Counted from the stretch's first letter, positions 1 through 9,438 are shown. The stretch: 64,000 nucleotides of DNA from JANSWP01 sp041941305 (GCA_041941305.1 JBGTQJ010000011.1:128844-192843), one strand, 5' to 3'. Notes: generated from the letters alone by a model not told the origin. Translations and numbers: made by a program.

Positions 1-1
1 A

Positions 2-115
2 AAATTGACACTGAATGAATATCAATTGAACTATGAAAAGCGCTCTTTACAGTTTGAATTTATTCATTTCAAACCAAGAGGTGACTGGCAAGTGAAGGGA
101 TTTAAATTTGTTTAA
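2..115 (+). CDS. 3' end of a gene cut by the window edge
   Basis: An open frame runs from the left edge through 37 codons to a TAA stop and reads as ordinary protein, ending in GDWQVKGFKFV. The start and most of the gene lie outside the window. It converges on the rhomboid gene, with 13 bases between the two stops. The family cannot be recognised from this tail alone. Confidence 0.5.
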   Translation, partial: KLTLNEYQLNYEKRSLQFEFIHFKPRGDWQVKGFKFV

Positions 116-128
116 TATCGAATCCTTA

Positions 129-857
129 TTAAGTCCTCGAAGAAAACCAATCTGAAAAATCATTATTACTTTCTCGCCTTCTTTCTTCCTTCGTTTTATC
201 AAAAATATCTCTGTCTAAAAAGTATGAATTGTTTGTAGGTTGGGGCTCTCGTTCCCAGGACGGCACTTCCTTTTTTTCGTCCTTTTCTATTTCATCTTTA
301 TACCAAAAAGACGTAAAAATCCCAACAATACCTCCCATCAAATGGCTTTCCCATGATATCCCTTCTTGATTGGGTAAAACGCCAAGTAAAAAACTACTAT
401 ATAAAAAGGTAACGATAAGTGCGAGTACTATAGATTTCAAATTCCTTCTAAAAATACCATTCCAAAAGACAAAAGAAACCAAACCATAAACGACTCCACT
501 AGCTCCAATATGAAAAACGGGTCTTGCAAATAACCAAACTGCCATTCCTGTCAACAAATAAATCATGACCATGCTGCGTATTGCGACTCTTCTATAAAAA
601 AACATAATCATGACAGCCAATACAAAAAAAGGCGTGGAATTGCTTAACAGGTGCTGAAAATCAGCATGAATGAGTGGTGCAAACAAAACACCCTTCAATC
701 CAAAAAAAGCACGGGGGTATACACCAAATGACTTAAAATCTATACCCGGTAATAATTGGATTAGGTGTATTGCCCAAATCACCAAAATAAACTGAAAGGG
801 TAGCCTCAGGCTTTGGTAAAAAGGATTTTTTTCTGGTATGTCTACTGGTCTATCCAT
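129..857 (-). CDS. Rhomboid family intramembrane serine protease
   Basis: Predicted polytopic inner-membrane protease of 242 residues that would cleave transmembrane segments of client proteins. The Ser-His dyad is visible: GASG with Ser120 in one helix and His172 in SHLMGG of a later helix. Asn73 in HLLSN matches the oxyanion-stabilising Asn of the family. About six hydrophobic segments span residues 20 to 185. The last 55 residues form a charged, probably cytoplasmic tail rich in Glu, Lys and Arg. It lies just downstream of pfkA on the same strand with about 75 bases between them. The substrate cannot be told from sequence. Confidence 0.9.
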   Translation of the reverse strand: MDRPVDIPEKNPFYQSLRLPFQFILVIWAIHLIQLLPGIDFKSFGVYPRAFFGLKGVLFAPLIHADFQHLLSNSTPFFVLAVMIMFFYRRVAIRSMVMIYLLTGMAVWLFARPVFHIGASGVVYGLVSFVFWNGIFRRNLKSIVLALIVTFLYSSFLLGVLPNQEGISWESHLMGGIVGIFTSFWYKDEIEKDEKKEVPSWEREPQPTNNSYFLDRDIFDKTKEERRRESNNDFSDWFSSRT

Positions 858-931
858 GATCTGGAATTATCAATGCTCAATATGTAGAACTGTTTAAAGT
901 CGATAAATATTTTTGAACACTTTATGTTACT

Positions 932-1903
932 TTATGAAAGGATTTCCACCATCTCCAACAATTCCTTGTTTATTCCTTGGTGATGCTTTGCTGCTTTTGA
1001 TAATGGCGTATATATTATTTCTTTATTCACCATTCCTATCATCACCCCTTTTTGCCCATTCTTAAGCGCTTTCACCGCTTCTAAGCCCATTCGACTGGCG
1101 TTTACTCTTTCTAAACACGTAGGACGCCCTCCTCGTTGAACATGCCCTAAAATAGTTACTCGAATATCGAAGTGTGGATACTTTTCTTTGACGAACTCTG
1201 CCAATTTGGTCGCTCCTCCAGATTCATCCCCTTCTGCGACTACCACAATTCCAGAGGTTTTTTTCTTTTGAAATTTATTTTCCAAAAAGTCCATCAACAC
1301 TTTTTTGTCCAAACCGCTTTCAGGCACCATAACCGCTTCTGCACCCGTAGCAATGCCACTTCTTAAAGCGATAAACCCAGCATCTCTTCCCATTACTTCA
1401 ATAAAAAAAAGACGGTCGTGAGCGCCTGCAGTATCTTTTATATTGTCAATGGCATTCATCGCAGTATTTATTGCTGACAAATAGCCAATAGTATAATCCG
1501 TACCAAATAAATCATTATCAATGGTGCCCGGGCAACCTACTATTTTAATATCAGGATATTCATTCATAAAAACATCCGCCCCTGTAAAAGTGCCATCGCC
1601 ACCAATTGCCACAATCCCTTCAATACCTTTTTTTTTCAAGTTTTGATATGCCAGGGCTCTGCCTTCCTTAGTTCTAAACTTATCACTCCTAGCAGAACCC
1701 AAAATCGTGCCTCCTAATTGAATGATGTTACTCACTCGCCTTGACTTCATCTTTTCAAAATCACCTTTGATAATTCCTTCATACCCCCTAAAAATTCCAT
1801 AAACTTCCATTCCAAAATATAACCCAGCACGAACTACCGCCCTTATACAAGCATTCATACCTGGTGCATCTCCTCCTGAAGTGAAAACAGCTATTTTTTT
1901 CAT
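932..1903 (-). CDS. pfkA: ATP-dependent 6-phosphofructokinase
   Basis: Phosphorylates fructose 6-phosphate to fructose 1,6-bisphosphate, the committed step of glycolysis. The 323-residue length is normal for bacterial PfkA. Visible motifs are TSGGDAPGMN at residues 8-17, GGDGT at 101-105, and PGTIDND at 125-131 with the catalytic Asp129. MGRDAGF and the QRGG segment near residue 255 are also present. The GGDG glycine at 104 is the form found in ATP-using rather than pyrophosphate-using enzymes. The start at MKKIAVFTSGG agrees with the family N-terminus. A promoter-like pair of boxes lies 34-64 bases upstream. Confidence 0.95.
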   Translation of the reverse strand: MKKIAVFTSGGDAPGMNACIRAVVRAGLYFGMEVYGIFRGYEGIIKGDFEKMKSRRVSNIIQLGGTILGSARSDKFRTKEGRALAYQNLKKKGIEGIVAIGGDGTFTGADVFMNEYPDIKIVGCPGTIDNDLFGTDYTIGYLSAINTAMNAIDNIKDTAGAHDRLFFIEVMGRDAGFIALRSGIATGAEAVMVPESGLDKKVLMDFLENKFQKKKTSGIVVVAEGDESGGATKLAEFVKEKYPHFDIRVTILGHVQRGGRPTCLERVNASRMGLEAVKALKNGQKGVMIGMVNKEIIYTPLSKAAKHHQGINKELLEMVEILS

Positions 1904-1936
1904 TTAACATTTAGTATCCTATAAAAGAAAATCGTA

Positions 1937-1967
1937 CAAATATGTATTCATACAATTCACCACAAAA
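1937..1967 (-). promoter_or_regulatory. Promoter-like boxes upstream of pfkA
   Basis: Read on the minus strand, TTTTG at 1967-1963 is followed after about 18 bases by CATATTTG at 1944-1937. This resembles the Bacteroidota consensus TTG-N19-TAnnTTTG with one mismatch in the second box. It would start transcription about 25 bases before the pfkA ATG. Based on pattern match only. Confidence 0.4.
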
Positions 1968-1981
1968 GTTGTTTAAAAAAA

Positions 1982-2746
1982 TCAATTATACCTTCTCCTT
2001 ATCAGTTTAATAAAATTGGTGGCTTTTTTCTTTTTGTTTCTACTGACCCAATTGTAGGTGCCAGCGACATTATCAACGAGATAGGATTTGGCTTGTTCAA
2101 AGTTACTTAAGCTATTCAATGTCGCAATAGCAGCATCATAAGCAGCTTGATCCCCGCCAAACAATTCATTGATGGTAAATATCTTTTCATTCAGCCCCAT
2201 CGCCTTTCTAAGATCCTTGATAGGCAATGAGCTCAGCTTATCAGACAACTCTTTTGCCGCAGGCAAATCAAAAAGTGCTTCAACTTCATTATCGTCCACT
2301 TTAGGGGGGGCAGCTTTAGCTTGAGGCTTGGGAGCAGGAGTTGGTTTGGGTTTTGGCTTGGGGGATGGAGTAGGATCTACTACCTCTTTCAGTGAATCAG
2401 GAAGTTGTATCTCTCTGGGTGTTGAAGTAGTTTTAACAACAACCTCCTTAGATTCCTCCTCTATTTGAGGAACTTCAAGGGCTGGTGGCTCTTTTTTTAT
2501 TTCTGCCTTTTTCTGAGGCTTTGGTTTCGGTTTGGGTGCAGACTTTATGATTTCTACTTTTGGTTCAGGAGCAGGTGTTGGCTGAGGCGGAGTCAAACTT
2601 TCAGTGAGATATGCCTCATATAATTGTTTCACATAAGTCAGCATCAAATCTCTTTCAATTGCGGAAATATTATTGGCATCTGCACTAATATTCTTGTGCA
2701 GTGATGCTATTTTCTCCAAAAGAATTTTTGCTTTTTGTAAATCCAT
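1982..2746 (-). CDS. Conserved Bacteroidota hypothetical protein with Pro/Lys-rich linker
   Basis: A 254-residue protein in three parts. The N-terminal part (residues 1-50) is helical. The middle (about 55-150) is low-complexity, packed with PKPKPKP, APEP and EEE runs and probably disordered. The conserved C-terminal part (about 155-254) contains DLRKAMGLNEKIFTINELF followed by a helical segment on NSLSNFEQAKSYL and a basic end. I recognise the C-terminal pattern as a widespread uncharacterised Bacteroidota family. No signal peptide or membrane segment is seen, so it is probably cytoplasmic. It is divergent from thymidine kinase across a 227-base AT-rich gap. No function can be given. Confidence 0.75.
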   Translation of the reverse strand: MDLQKAKILLEKIASLHKNISADANNISAIERDLMLTYVKQLYEAYLTESLTPPQPTPAPEPKVEIIKSAPKPKPKPQKKAEIKKEPPALEVPQIEEESKEVVVKTTSTPREIQLPDSLKEVVDPTPSPKPKPKPTPAPKPQAKAAPPKVDDNEVEALFDLPAAKELSDKLSSLPIKDLRKAMGLNEKIFTINELFGGDQAAYDAAIATLNSLSNFEQAKSYLVDNVAGTYNWVSRNKKKKATNFIKLIRRRYN

Positions 2747-2973
2747 TTTAGGTAATTCGTTTATTGTGAGTTTAAGTTCTTAATTTCGCTTTGCGAAAAA
2801 GCTTTGGTAAATGTATAGTTTTTGGACAACAATTAAAATTTAATATTTCGGATAAAATTATCTTGTATTAAAGCGAAAGCGTCATTTAAAATTCTTTTGT
2901 AATCACCTGTTTTTCAATAAAATAACGATTAGAATTTCAAAATCCTAAACTCTAATCTCCAAACTTTATTTTA

Positions 2974-3609
2974 ATGTTTTTAGAACCTCATTTTAAAGGA
3001 CAACGCAGTGGCTGGATAGAAGTTATTTGTGGCTCTATGTTTTCGGGAAAAACAGAAGAACTGATACGTCGATTGAAAAGAGCCAAAATCGCAAATCAAA
3101 AAGTTGAAATTTTTAAGCCTAAAATAGATACTCGTTATGACGAAAGAAAAGTCGTTTCTCATGATGAAAACTCAATTTTAGCCACTCCCATTGAAAATTC
3201 TAAAAAACTATTGGACCTAACGGAAACTGTAGGGGTAATTGGTATAGATGAAGCCCAGTTTTTTGACATGGATTTGCCCCAAGTTTGCCAAATGCTTGCA
3301 CTCAAAGGAAAAAGAGTAATTGCCGCTGGATTAGATATGGACTATAGAGGTCTCCCTTTTGGACCAATGCCACATTTGCTCTCTGTTGCTGAATACATTA
3401 CCAAAGTACATGCAATTTGTCAACACTGTGGCAATTTAGCAACCCACTCCTATCGAATGGTTGTGGATGCAGAACAAGTTCTTGTAGGAGAAAAAGACAT
3501 GTACGAACCTCGATGTCGTACTTGCTATCATATGGGTAATATTTTAAACCTTCAAGTACGAGAAAATGGTCATGAAAAGAAGACCCAAAAAGCCAAGCAG
3601 TCTGAGTAA
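2974..3609 (+). CDS. tdk: Thymidine kinase (TK1-like, type II)
   Basis: Phosphorylates thymidine to dTMP with ATP in nucleotide salvage. The P-loop GSMFSGKT lies at residues 20-27. The Walker B/lasso segment DEAQFF lies at 92-97, with Glu93 in the position of the catalytic base. Two CxxC pairs (Cys149/152 and Cys181/184) form the structural zinc site. At 211 residues it is slightly long because of a Lys-rich C-terminal tail. The ATG at MFLEPHFKGQRSG places the P-loop at the usual distance from the N-terminus. nadC follows on the same strand after 206 bases. Confidence 0.95.
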   Translation: MFLEPHFKGQRSGWIEVICGSMFSGKTEELIRRLKRAKIANQKVEIFKPKIDTRYDERKVVSHDENSILATPIENSKKLLDLTETVGVIGIDEAQFFDMDLPQVCQMLALKGKRVIAAGLDMDYRGLPFGPMPHLLSVAEYITKVHAICQHCGNLATHSYRMVVDAEQVLVGEKDMYEPRCRTCYHMGNILNLQVRENGHEKKTQKAKQSE

Positions 3610-3815
3610 CAATGATCCTGAGCATTTGAAGTCCAAAACATTGACCGCTTGCCCCTTGCATAGATTTTCCCTTTCTTTGCGTTCTTTTTGCAAAAAATAA
3701 TCCTTCTCTGACCTTGGGTGGTCAAACAAAAAGGGAATAAAAAGAGCCAGAAGGAAACGGTGATTTCCTTTTTTTTGACTCAGGTCACCCAGCATCAGAA
3801 AACCAAAATAAAAAA

Positions 3816-4688
3816 ATGACTGTAACTACAATGGATAAAAAAATGGAAACCCTTCTTGACGAATTTATTGAAAATGCCCTTTTAGAAGATGCCCCTGAAG
3901 GTGATCACACTTCTCTGGCATGTATTCCACCTGATTCGAGAAGCAAGGCAAAACTACTGATAAAAGATGTGGGTGTATTGGCAGGAGTAGAAGTTGCTAA
4001 AAGAGTTTTTAAAAAAGTTGATAATACTTCAACGCTAAAGGTATTCATTGAAGATGGCCAAGATATTAGAGATGGTGATATCGCTTTTACGGTTGAAGGC
4101 AATTCTCAAGCCCTTTTGAGAGCAGAAAGAGTCATTTTGAATACGATGCAACGCATGAGCGGTATTGCAACTTTGAGCAATCGCTTTCTTTTTGAAACAG
4201 AAGACTTGAATGTTAAAATTTTAGATACTCGAAAAACCACTCCACTTATTCGATTCCTCGAAAAATGGGCTGTTCGCTTAGGAGGTTGTGAAAATTACCG
4301 CTACAATCTCTCCGACTGGATCATGATTAAAGACAATCATATAGATGCCTGTGGAGGAATTACTCAAGCCATTGAACAAGTAGAAGCATACCAGAAGGAA
4401 AATGAGCTCAACCTCGGTGTGACCATTGAAGTTAGAAACCTTGTTGAATTGTATGAGGTAATGAAGGTAGGGAAAGTAACAAGAATAATGTTAGATAATT
4501 TCGAAATACCAATTCTTGCTGAAGCTATCGCTATAGTGAATGGTAAGTTCGAAACAGAAGCTTCAGGAGGAATTACCATCAATACTGTTAGAAGAATAGC
4601 TCAAACTGGTGTTGATTATATCTCTGTTGGTGCACTCACTCACTCGGCACAAAGCTTGGATATGAGTTTAAAAATCGTCAAGGATTAA
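3816..4688 (+). CDS. nadC: Nicotinate-nucleotide pyrophosphorylase (carboxylating)
   Basis: Converts quinolinate and PRPP to nicotinate mononucleotide in de novo NAD synthesis. The 290-residue protein has the family order: an N-terminal sandwich domain with LLEDAPEGDHTS, then LNTMQRMSGIATL, LDTRKTTP with Arg139/Lys140, IKDNH with Lys172, and the barrel end SGGI...ISVGALTHS. The quinolinate-binding GGGxxHR motif reads GGCENYR here, so the usual His is Tyr161 while Arg162 is kept. Translation could also begin at the second Met, residue 6. The reading as NadC is firm; see findings for the motif change. Confidence 0.92.
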   Translation: MTVTTMDKKMETLLDEFIENALLEDAPEGDHTSLACIPPDSRSKAKLLIKDVGVLAGVEVAKRVFKKVDNTSTLKVFIEDGQDIRDGDIAFTVEGNSQALLRAERVILNTMQRMSGIATLSNRFLFETEDLNVKILDTRKTTPLIRFLEKWAVRLGGCENYRYNLSDWIMIKDNHIDACGGITQAIEQVEAYQKENELNLGVTIEVRNLVELYEVMKVGKVTRIMLDNFEIPILAEAIAIVNGKFETEASGGITINTVRRIAQTGVDYISVGALTHSAQSLDMSLKIVKD

Positions 4689-4756
4689 GTTGAATTAATA
4701 TTTAATTCCAGTTCCTACTTCAATTACTATATACCCTATCCAGATTCTTAAATCTA

Positions 4757-4918
4757 CTAACTTATCGGATAGTTCTGAAGCGTAATCATGATTAATGCTA
4801 TCAGGGATACTATAACCATCCAGAAGCGTACATCCTTGTAAAATACGGTTGTTTTTTCAGTAATCACATCTACTAAATTTAAACTTAAGAGTAAACAAAG
4901 AATGGTTATCACTAACAT
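4757..4918 (-). CDS. Small two-helix membrane protein (53 residues)
   Basis: A short minus-strand frame from ATG to TAG in the gap between nadC and pyrD encodes a protein with two hydrophobic segments (about residues 2-16 and 32-46). A charged stretch, EKTTVFYKDVRF, separates them, a layout typical of small integral membrane proteins. No family is recognised. It could be chance, but the hydrophobic pattern with ordinary codons argues for a real gene. The remaining bases on both sides, to 5145, show nothing else. Confidence 0.4.
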   Translation of the reverse strand: MLVITILCLLLSLNLVDVITEKTTVFYKDVRFWMVIVSLIALIMITLQNYPIS

Positions 4919-5145
4919 GGTTTGGCAATTTTAAGGTGAATAATCAAGCTGGCTTTCCATGTAGCGACTCAACGGGGGAACGCGGGGAGAAGTGTTTGTT
5001 TCTTTTTGACTTAAAAAGGAAAAATCCTCTCGGAAAAATTGAATAACGAATTAGGAATCTGCCTTAAAATTGTATTCTCCTAATCAATTCCAAAAAGGAT
5101 GCCATTGCAAAAAATACTAATGTGTTGGAATTAGCAGTTGAGATA

Positions 5146-6180
5146 TCAATTACTCAACAATGCCTTATTAATCCTTTTCACCAAGGTTGGTCCTTCGTAA
5201 ATCAAACCTGAATAGATTTGAATAAGTGAAGCTCCTGCATTTAGTTTTTCCAGTGCATCTTCCGGGCTGCTAATTCCACCTACTCCTATAATGGTCACTT
5301 TCCCGTTGGAAGCTTTAGAAAGATAACGAATAATTTCAGTAGAACGTTTCGTCACTGGAGCCCCACTTAGCCCTCCTGCCCCAATATTTTCTACTTTTTG
5401 TCTATCGGTTGTCAAACCACTTCTATCAACTGTGGTATTGGTAGCAATAAGTCCATCAATTTTTGTGTTATCAACAATTTCAAGTATATCATCCAGTTGC
5501 TCGTTTGTAAGGTCTGGAGCGATTTTGAGTAAAATTGGCTTGGGTTCTGCCTTTGCTTGGTTCAACTCTTGAAGGTGGGTCAATAATTTTGTCAAAGGTT
5601 CTTTGTCCTGCAAGGCTCGCAAATTTGGTGTATTCGGTGAACTAACATTGACTACAAAATAATCTACAAAAGGAAATAACTTTTCAAAAGAAATGGCATA
5701 GTCTTTAACGGCCTGCTCATTTGGTGTAACTTTATTTTTTCCAATATTGCCTCCGATAATTACGTTTTGGGGGTTACCCTTTTTCAATCTTTCCACCAAG
5801 GCATCAACACCTTCATTATTAAAACCCATTCTATTAATCAAAGCTTCGTCTTTTGGCAATCTAAATAGCCGAGGCTGAGGGTTGCCTTCTTGTGCCTTGG
5901 GAGTCACTGTGCCAACTTCAATGAAACCAAAACCTAAGCTAGACATAGCCCTAAAATACTTTCCATCTTTATCAAATCCCGCAGCTAACCCTACTGGATT
6001 TTCGAAGTTCAGTCCAAAAAATGTCCTTCTTAGTTTTTCGCTTTTGACTTGATTAAATGCTTTAAATAATTGACTTAAAACCGGAATTGCCAAAAGAATT
6101 TTTAACAAAAACAATGTTAAATGATGGGCTTTTTCTGGAGCAAAGAGAAATAAGAATGGCTTAATAATTAATTTGTACAC
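5146..6180 (-). CDS. pyrD: Dihydroorotate dehydrogenase (quinone), class 2
   Basis: Oxidises dihydroorotate to orotate in pyrimidine synthesis and passes electrons to the membrane quinone pool. The amphipathic N-terminus (residues 1-42, with FLFAPEKAHHLTLFLLK) is the membrane-docking module that marks class 2. The barrel shows NPVGLAAGFDK, GFIEVGTVTPKAQ, NRMGFNN, NVSSPNTP at 178-185 with the class 2 catalytic Ser, and GAGGLSG for FMN binding. The length of 344 residues is normal. A -7-like box lies about 20 bases upstream, and the upstream surface-protein gene is closed by a strong hairpin, so pyrD probably has its own promoter. Confidence 0.95.
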   Translation of the reverse strand: MYKLIIKPFLFLFAPEKAHHLTLFLLKILLAIPVLSQLFKAFNQVKSEKLRRTFFGLNFENPVGLAAGFDKDGKYFRAMSSLGFGFIEVGTVTPKAQEGNPQPRLFRLPKDEALINRMGFNNEGVDALVERLKKGNPQNVIIGGNIGKNKVTPNEQAVKDYAISFEKLFPFVDYFVVNVSSPNTPNLRALQDKEPLTKLLTHLQELNQAKAEPKPILLKIAPDLTNEQLDDILEIVDNTKIDGLIATNTTVDRSGLTTDRQKVENIGAGGLSGAPVTKRSTEIIRYLSKASNGKVTIIGVGGISSPEDALEKLNAGASLIQIYSGLIYEGPTLVKRINKALLSN

Positions 6181-6196
6181 AATCGTTTTTGGGAGG

Positions 6197-6204
6197 CAAA
6201 AATA
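6197..6204 (-). promoter_or_regulatory. TAnnTTTG box upstream of pyrD
   Basis: On the minus strand the bases read TATTTTTG, an exact match to the Bacteroidota -7 consensus TAnnTTTG, 17 bases before the pyrD start. No clear -33 TTG is seen. It lies between the upstream terminator hairpin and pyrD, where a promoter is expected. Confidence 0.4.
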
Positions 6205-6248
6205 AGGTTGTTAGGGATAATAGATACTCTGAATTTCTTTTTTTTCTT

Positions 6249-6303
6249 AGAAACTGTTTTGATGTTCCAATTGAAACATAATTGAAACATCAAAACAGTT
6301 TCT
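6249..6303 (-). terminator. Strong hairpin ending the T9SS type B gene
   Basis: Two 24-base arms (6249-6272 and 6280-6303) pair with one mismatch around a 7-base loop. The hairpin begins 17 bases beyond the stop of the 930-residue surface protein. In its reading direction it is followed by an A/T-rich tract. It separates that gene from pyrD. Confidence 0.7.
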
Positions 6304-6319
6304 ATACTAATTGAGGTCC

Positions 6320-9112
6320 TTACCTACTCCGAATCAAATCTATAAAGCCTTTTTGGCTTTCATAAACCGAAGCTCCCGCCAAACTTTGTTCAAATATCTT
6401 ACAAACATAATAGTACGTCCCATCAGGAAGATTCTCACCACTTTGATTGGTGCCATCCCAATTCAGGTTAGGATCTTCAGTTTCATAAACCATCTGTCCC
6501 CAACGATTAAAAATTTGCATTTCTACCTTCTCTACAAAGCAAATTCTTCTTGGGGTAAATAGATCATTAAAACTATCCTGGTTAGGAGTAAATGTATTCG
6601 GTAAATTGTAAATCGGACAACTGGATACACATTCGATATTGCTAAACGCACTTTCATTTTGAAACGTATCTACTGCTGTGACCGCATAGCATCCAACAAT
6701 TCCTTCCTCAGGTTTATGGGAAAACAAGGTATCTCCAGAAGTTTCCATCTGAGCAATTAGTGTAAACTCAGTCCCTTCTCTCGGTGAAAAATAAACATTA
6801 TAATAAACGACATCGTCTGTTTCTTCACAAAGATCCATGGGATTTGTCCAATGTAGATCGTTGACAAAATTTTCGGGATCGACACAATCAACCCCTTTAG
6901 AGCATATATCTTCTACTCCAAGCCTTGGAGGGCAAGGAGGTATCGTGTCGATAGGTGTCCCACAATCTTCCTGAGATAAATTAATCAATGGCGTAGGTAA
7001 GCCTGCTACACCATAAGACCCAATTGCTTTCACATAATAACAATATTCCCTTTCATTTACCAGACCTTGATCTGAGTAAAATGGTTCTATAACATGTGCT
7101 ATTGAATCAAACTCAGGTTCATTTTGCCGCTGACGATAGATGGTAAATTCCTGGTTTTCCCAGGGAGTGCCATAATCCCAGGAGAGATTATTGGTTTCAT
7201 CCGTGGAAGCTATATTCAGGAAAACTGAAGAAGCTGGAGGCGCATATCCTAGTGGCTCTGTTTCACCTTTCACATAAAAAGCAATCGTATAGGAATGGGG
7301 AGTATCCTGAGTATTTATACTTTGATCTTCATAAAAGGACTGATCCAGTTGCCAATAGGTGGCACTGTTAAATGCTGCTCCCGGAATAGGATCAAATCTA
7401 CTAATATCATCGGTAATTTCTCCACCCGCTCTCCACACTTCATAACGATAAGGACCGTGATTTAAAACGGTATCTAAATCTTCTGCTAATGGTTTTACCC
7501 ACCGAATAATCATCTTTCCATCAGACTTATCTGTATTGGACACACTTACATTGGTAAGTAGTGGGACATCACGGCTAAGTTGTACGCAGATTTCATCAGA
7601 GGTTAAGCTTTCTGCTACATTATATGCTTGCCCACTCGCCGTTCGATGTGCAAACCTCGCTAAAATTCTATAACAATAGGTGCGACCTCTTTCTACATTT
7701 TCATCTTTGAAATAATATCTGCCATCAACAATTTCTGTAGCATTTGCCCTTATTCTTGTGTATCCTTTTCCTTCCAAGCCTGGAGTGCAAATATCTACAG
7801 GAATCGTTTTTGAACCCTCTCTTCTCCAAACCGAAAACCCGAAGAAATAATCATCTGCTGCATCTTCACAAATATAGGGCTGCTCCCAGGTCACTTCAAT
7901 ATGACTGGAACTTGGATCCGCTTGAACATCTAGTGGCGGCGGACCAACCACCTTTATTCGAACCGTCTGCAAATCAGCTAACCCAGTCGTATCAAAATGA
8001 TTGTCAACTGCTTTGAATACTAGTTGATAATATTGATCTGAAATATGTTCACAAGAGGTTTGCCAACGAAATTTTTTAGTGACAGGTTGGTTCGTGAAAT
8101 TAGCAGAGAATGGGCTCCATCCGTCTTTATCATCTGCCGGACTGATAGCAACTTCAAAAGGACCACCTAAAGCAGAAAGTTTGATTTTGTCATCTAAATC
8201 TGGATCATTTACGATCACATCAAATTCTACTACATCTCCGGCGATGACACATATTTCGTCAATCTTTTCAATTTTCGGAGGGTTATTTTCTTTACAATCC
8301 TGAACAAAAATCTGCATATCTCTCAAAACGGTATCAATGGGGTTTCCATCCCGCCAGGAAATAATAATCATTGCAATATTATACTCTCCCAGAACTTGTG
8401 GATCCGTCCAGATCAATTCTCCTGTAATTGGATTCAAGGATAAGCAACAAGCTGGATTCCCAGAAACCTGGTGTGGATATGAGTAATTTGGGACTGGGGT
8501 ATTTATGTCTTGCATTGGAACCACCAATTCATAGGAAAGACTGTCTCCATCTGGATCAAAGGCATTTGGATTGTGTATAAAAGGTTGGCCTTTACAAGCA
8601 ATATCTACAGGAGGTTGTAGTAATCGGGGGGTTTGGTTACATCCTTGAAATTGTGGATTAAGAAAAGAATAAACAGTTTGTAAGTGAAACTGCACATTCT
8701 CCGAACCCGGAGGGTTCACATTCAAAACACCTCCATTACGGTTTGGATCTGTCATCGTCAAGGTATAACTTTTCCTTCCAGGATAGGTATGAATGGCAAT
8801 ATATTCATTGTATTTAATATCTAACGGTCTAATTTCTCCCTGGGGAGCTTTTGAAGGATCTGGTTGGTCACCATTCACCCTGGCAACCTGCTCACATATA
8901 CCATCTCCCCAACAGAGTGTCAAAGTATCCCTGTCGGCAGCAATACTACTAGCCTTAGTATAAGTGATAATGGTCGCCCTTACTGTGAGCCCACAGGGGT
9001 CATCAACTGGCTCTACAATGATCTCACCTGCGCGATTGTGAGTGGCAAAGGAAATAGTCTGAATACTAAAAATTATGAAAAGTACCGAGAGAAACTGTAA
9101 AGACTTTAGCAT
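6320..9112 (-). CDS. Secreted multi-domain surface protein with T9SS type B sorting domain
   Basis: A 930-residue exported protein. A signal peptide (about residues 1-23, ending near SFATHN) is followed by a beta-rich Cys-containing region. Several Ig/fibronectin-type modules follow between about residues 270 and 830, with ITSWxxP-like strands and paired Cys. The last 85 residues (LPNTFTPNQDSFND, then IFNRWGQMVYE, NWDGTN and LPDGTYYY) are the gliding-motility/T9SS type B C-terminal domain that targets proteins to the outer surface. No catalytic motif is seen, so it is probably a surface or adhesive protein. The gene stands alone, with its own terminator hairpin downstream. Confidence 0.9.
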   Translation of the reverse strand: MLKSLQFLSVLFIIFSIQTISFATHNRAGEIIVEPVDDPCGLTVRATIITYTKASSIAADRDTLTLCWGDGICEQVARVNGDQPDPSKAPQGEIRPLDIKYNEYIAIHTYPGRKSYTLTMTDPNRNGGVLNVNPPGSENVQFHLQTVYSFLNPQFQGCNQTPRLLQPPVDIACKGQPFIHNPNAFDPDGDSLSYELVVPMQDINTPVPNYSYPHQVSGNPACCLSLNPITGELIWTDPQVLGEYNIAMIIISWRDGNPIDTVLRDMQIFVQDCKENNPPKIEKIDEICVIAGDVVEFDVIVNDPDLDDKIKLSALGGPFEVAISPADDKDGWSPFSANFTNQPVTKKFRWQTSCEHISDQYYQLVFKAVDNHFDTTGLADLQTVRIKVVGPPPLDVQADPSSSHIEVTWEQPYICEDAADDYFFGFSVWRREGSKTIPVDICTPGLEGKGYTRIRANATEIVDGRYYFKDENVERGRTYCYRILARFAHRTASGQAYNVAESLTSDEICVQLSRDVPLLTNVSVSNTDKSDGKMIIRWVKPLAEDLDTVLNHGPYRYEVWRAGGEITDDISRFDPIPGAAFNSATYWQLDQSFYEDQSINTQDTPHSYTIAFYVKGETEPLGYAPPASSVFLNIASTDETNNLSWDYGTPWENQEFTIYRQRQNEPEFDSIAHVIEPFYSDQGLVNEREYCYYVKAIGSYGVAGLPTPLINLSQEDCGTPIDTIPPCPPRLGVEDICSKGVDCVDPENFVNDLHWTNPMDLCEETDDVVYYNVYFSPREGTEFTLIAQMETSGDTLFSHKPEEGIVGCYAVTAVDTFQNESAFSNIECVSSCPIYNLPNTFTPNQDSFNDLFTPRRICFVEKVEMQIFNRWGQMVYETEDPNLNWDGTNQSGENLPDGTYYYVCKIFEQSLAGASVYESQKGFIDLIRSR

Positions 9113-9438
9113 AATTATTCAATTGAGTTGTTTATGGAATAGATGACCTTGTCACAAATTAAAAAAGAAAAAATTTTGGAGGCTAGTCAAATATCCTTTT
9201 ATCGCTTTTCAGCGTTAAAAAATTAACTTTTTTGTCTTGAATTAACGTCTGAATTACAGAAATAGTCTAAAAAAAATATTCCAACTTTAAGGAAATAATC
9301 CTTTGTGTAAGAGAACATTCAAATATGAAAATTGCTGCTTGTAACGACCTTTTATTTAATAAGCTTATAAATTGCACTTTGTGCTTATATTAAAAGTAAT
9401 TAAATTTGGGAAGCTGTTTTACCCAGAATCACATAAGA
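9113..9438. other. AT-rich divergent intergenic region
   Basis: About 325 bases between the divergent surface-protein gene and the MerR gene. It is AT-rich with A and T runs and no convincing ORF. No exact TAnnTTTG box with a spaced TTG could be picked out on either strand. It presumably holds promoters for both genes. Confidence 0.5.

Noticed and set aside
3610..3815. Imperfect inverted repeat GGGTGGTC/GGTCACCC between tdk and nadC
   Set aside because: Pairing is weak and broken by several mismatches, so it was not called as a terminator.
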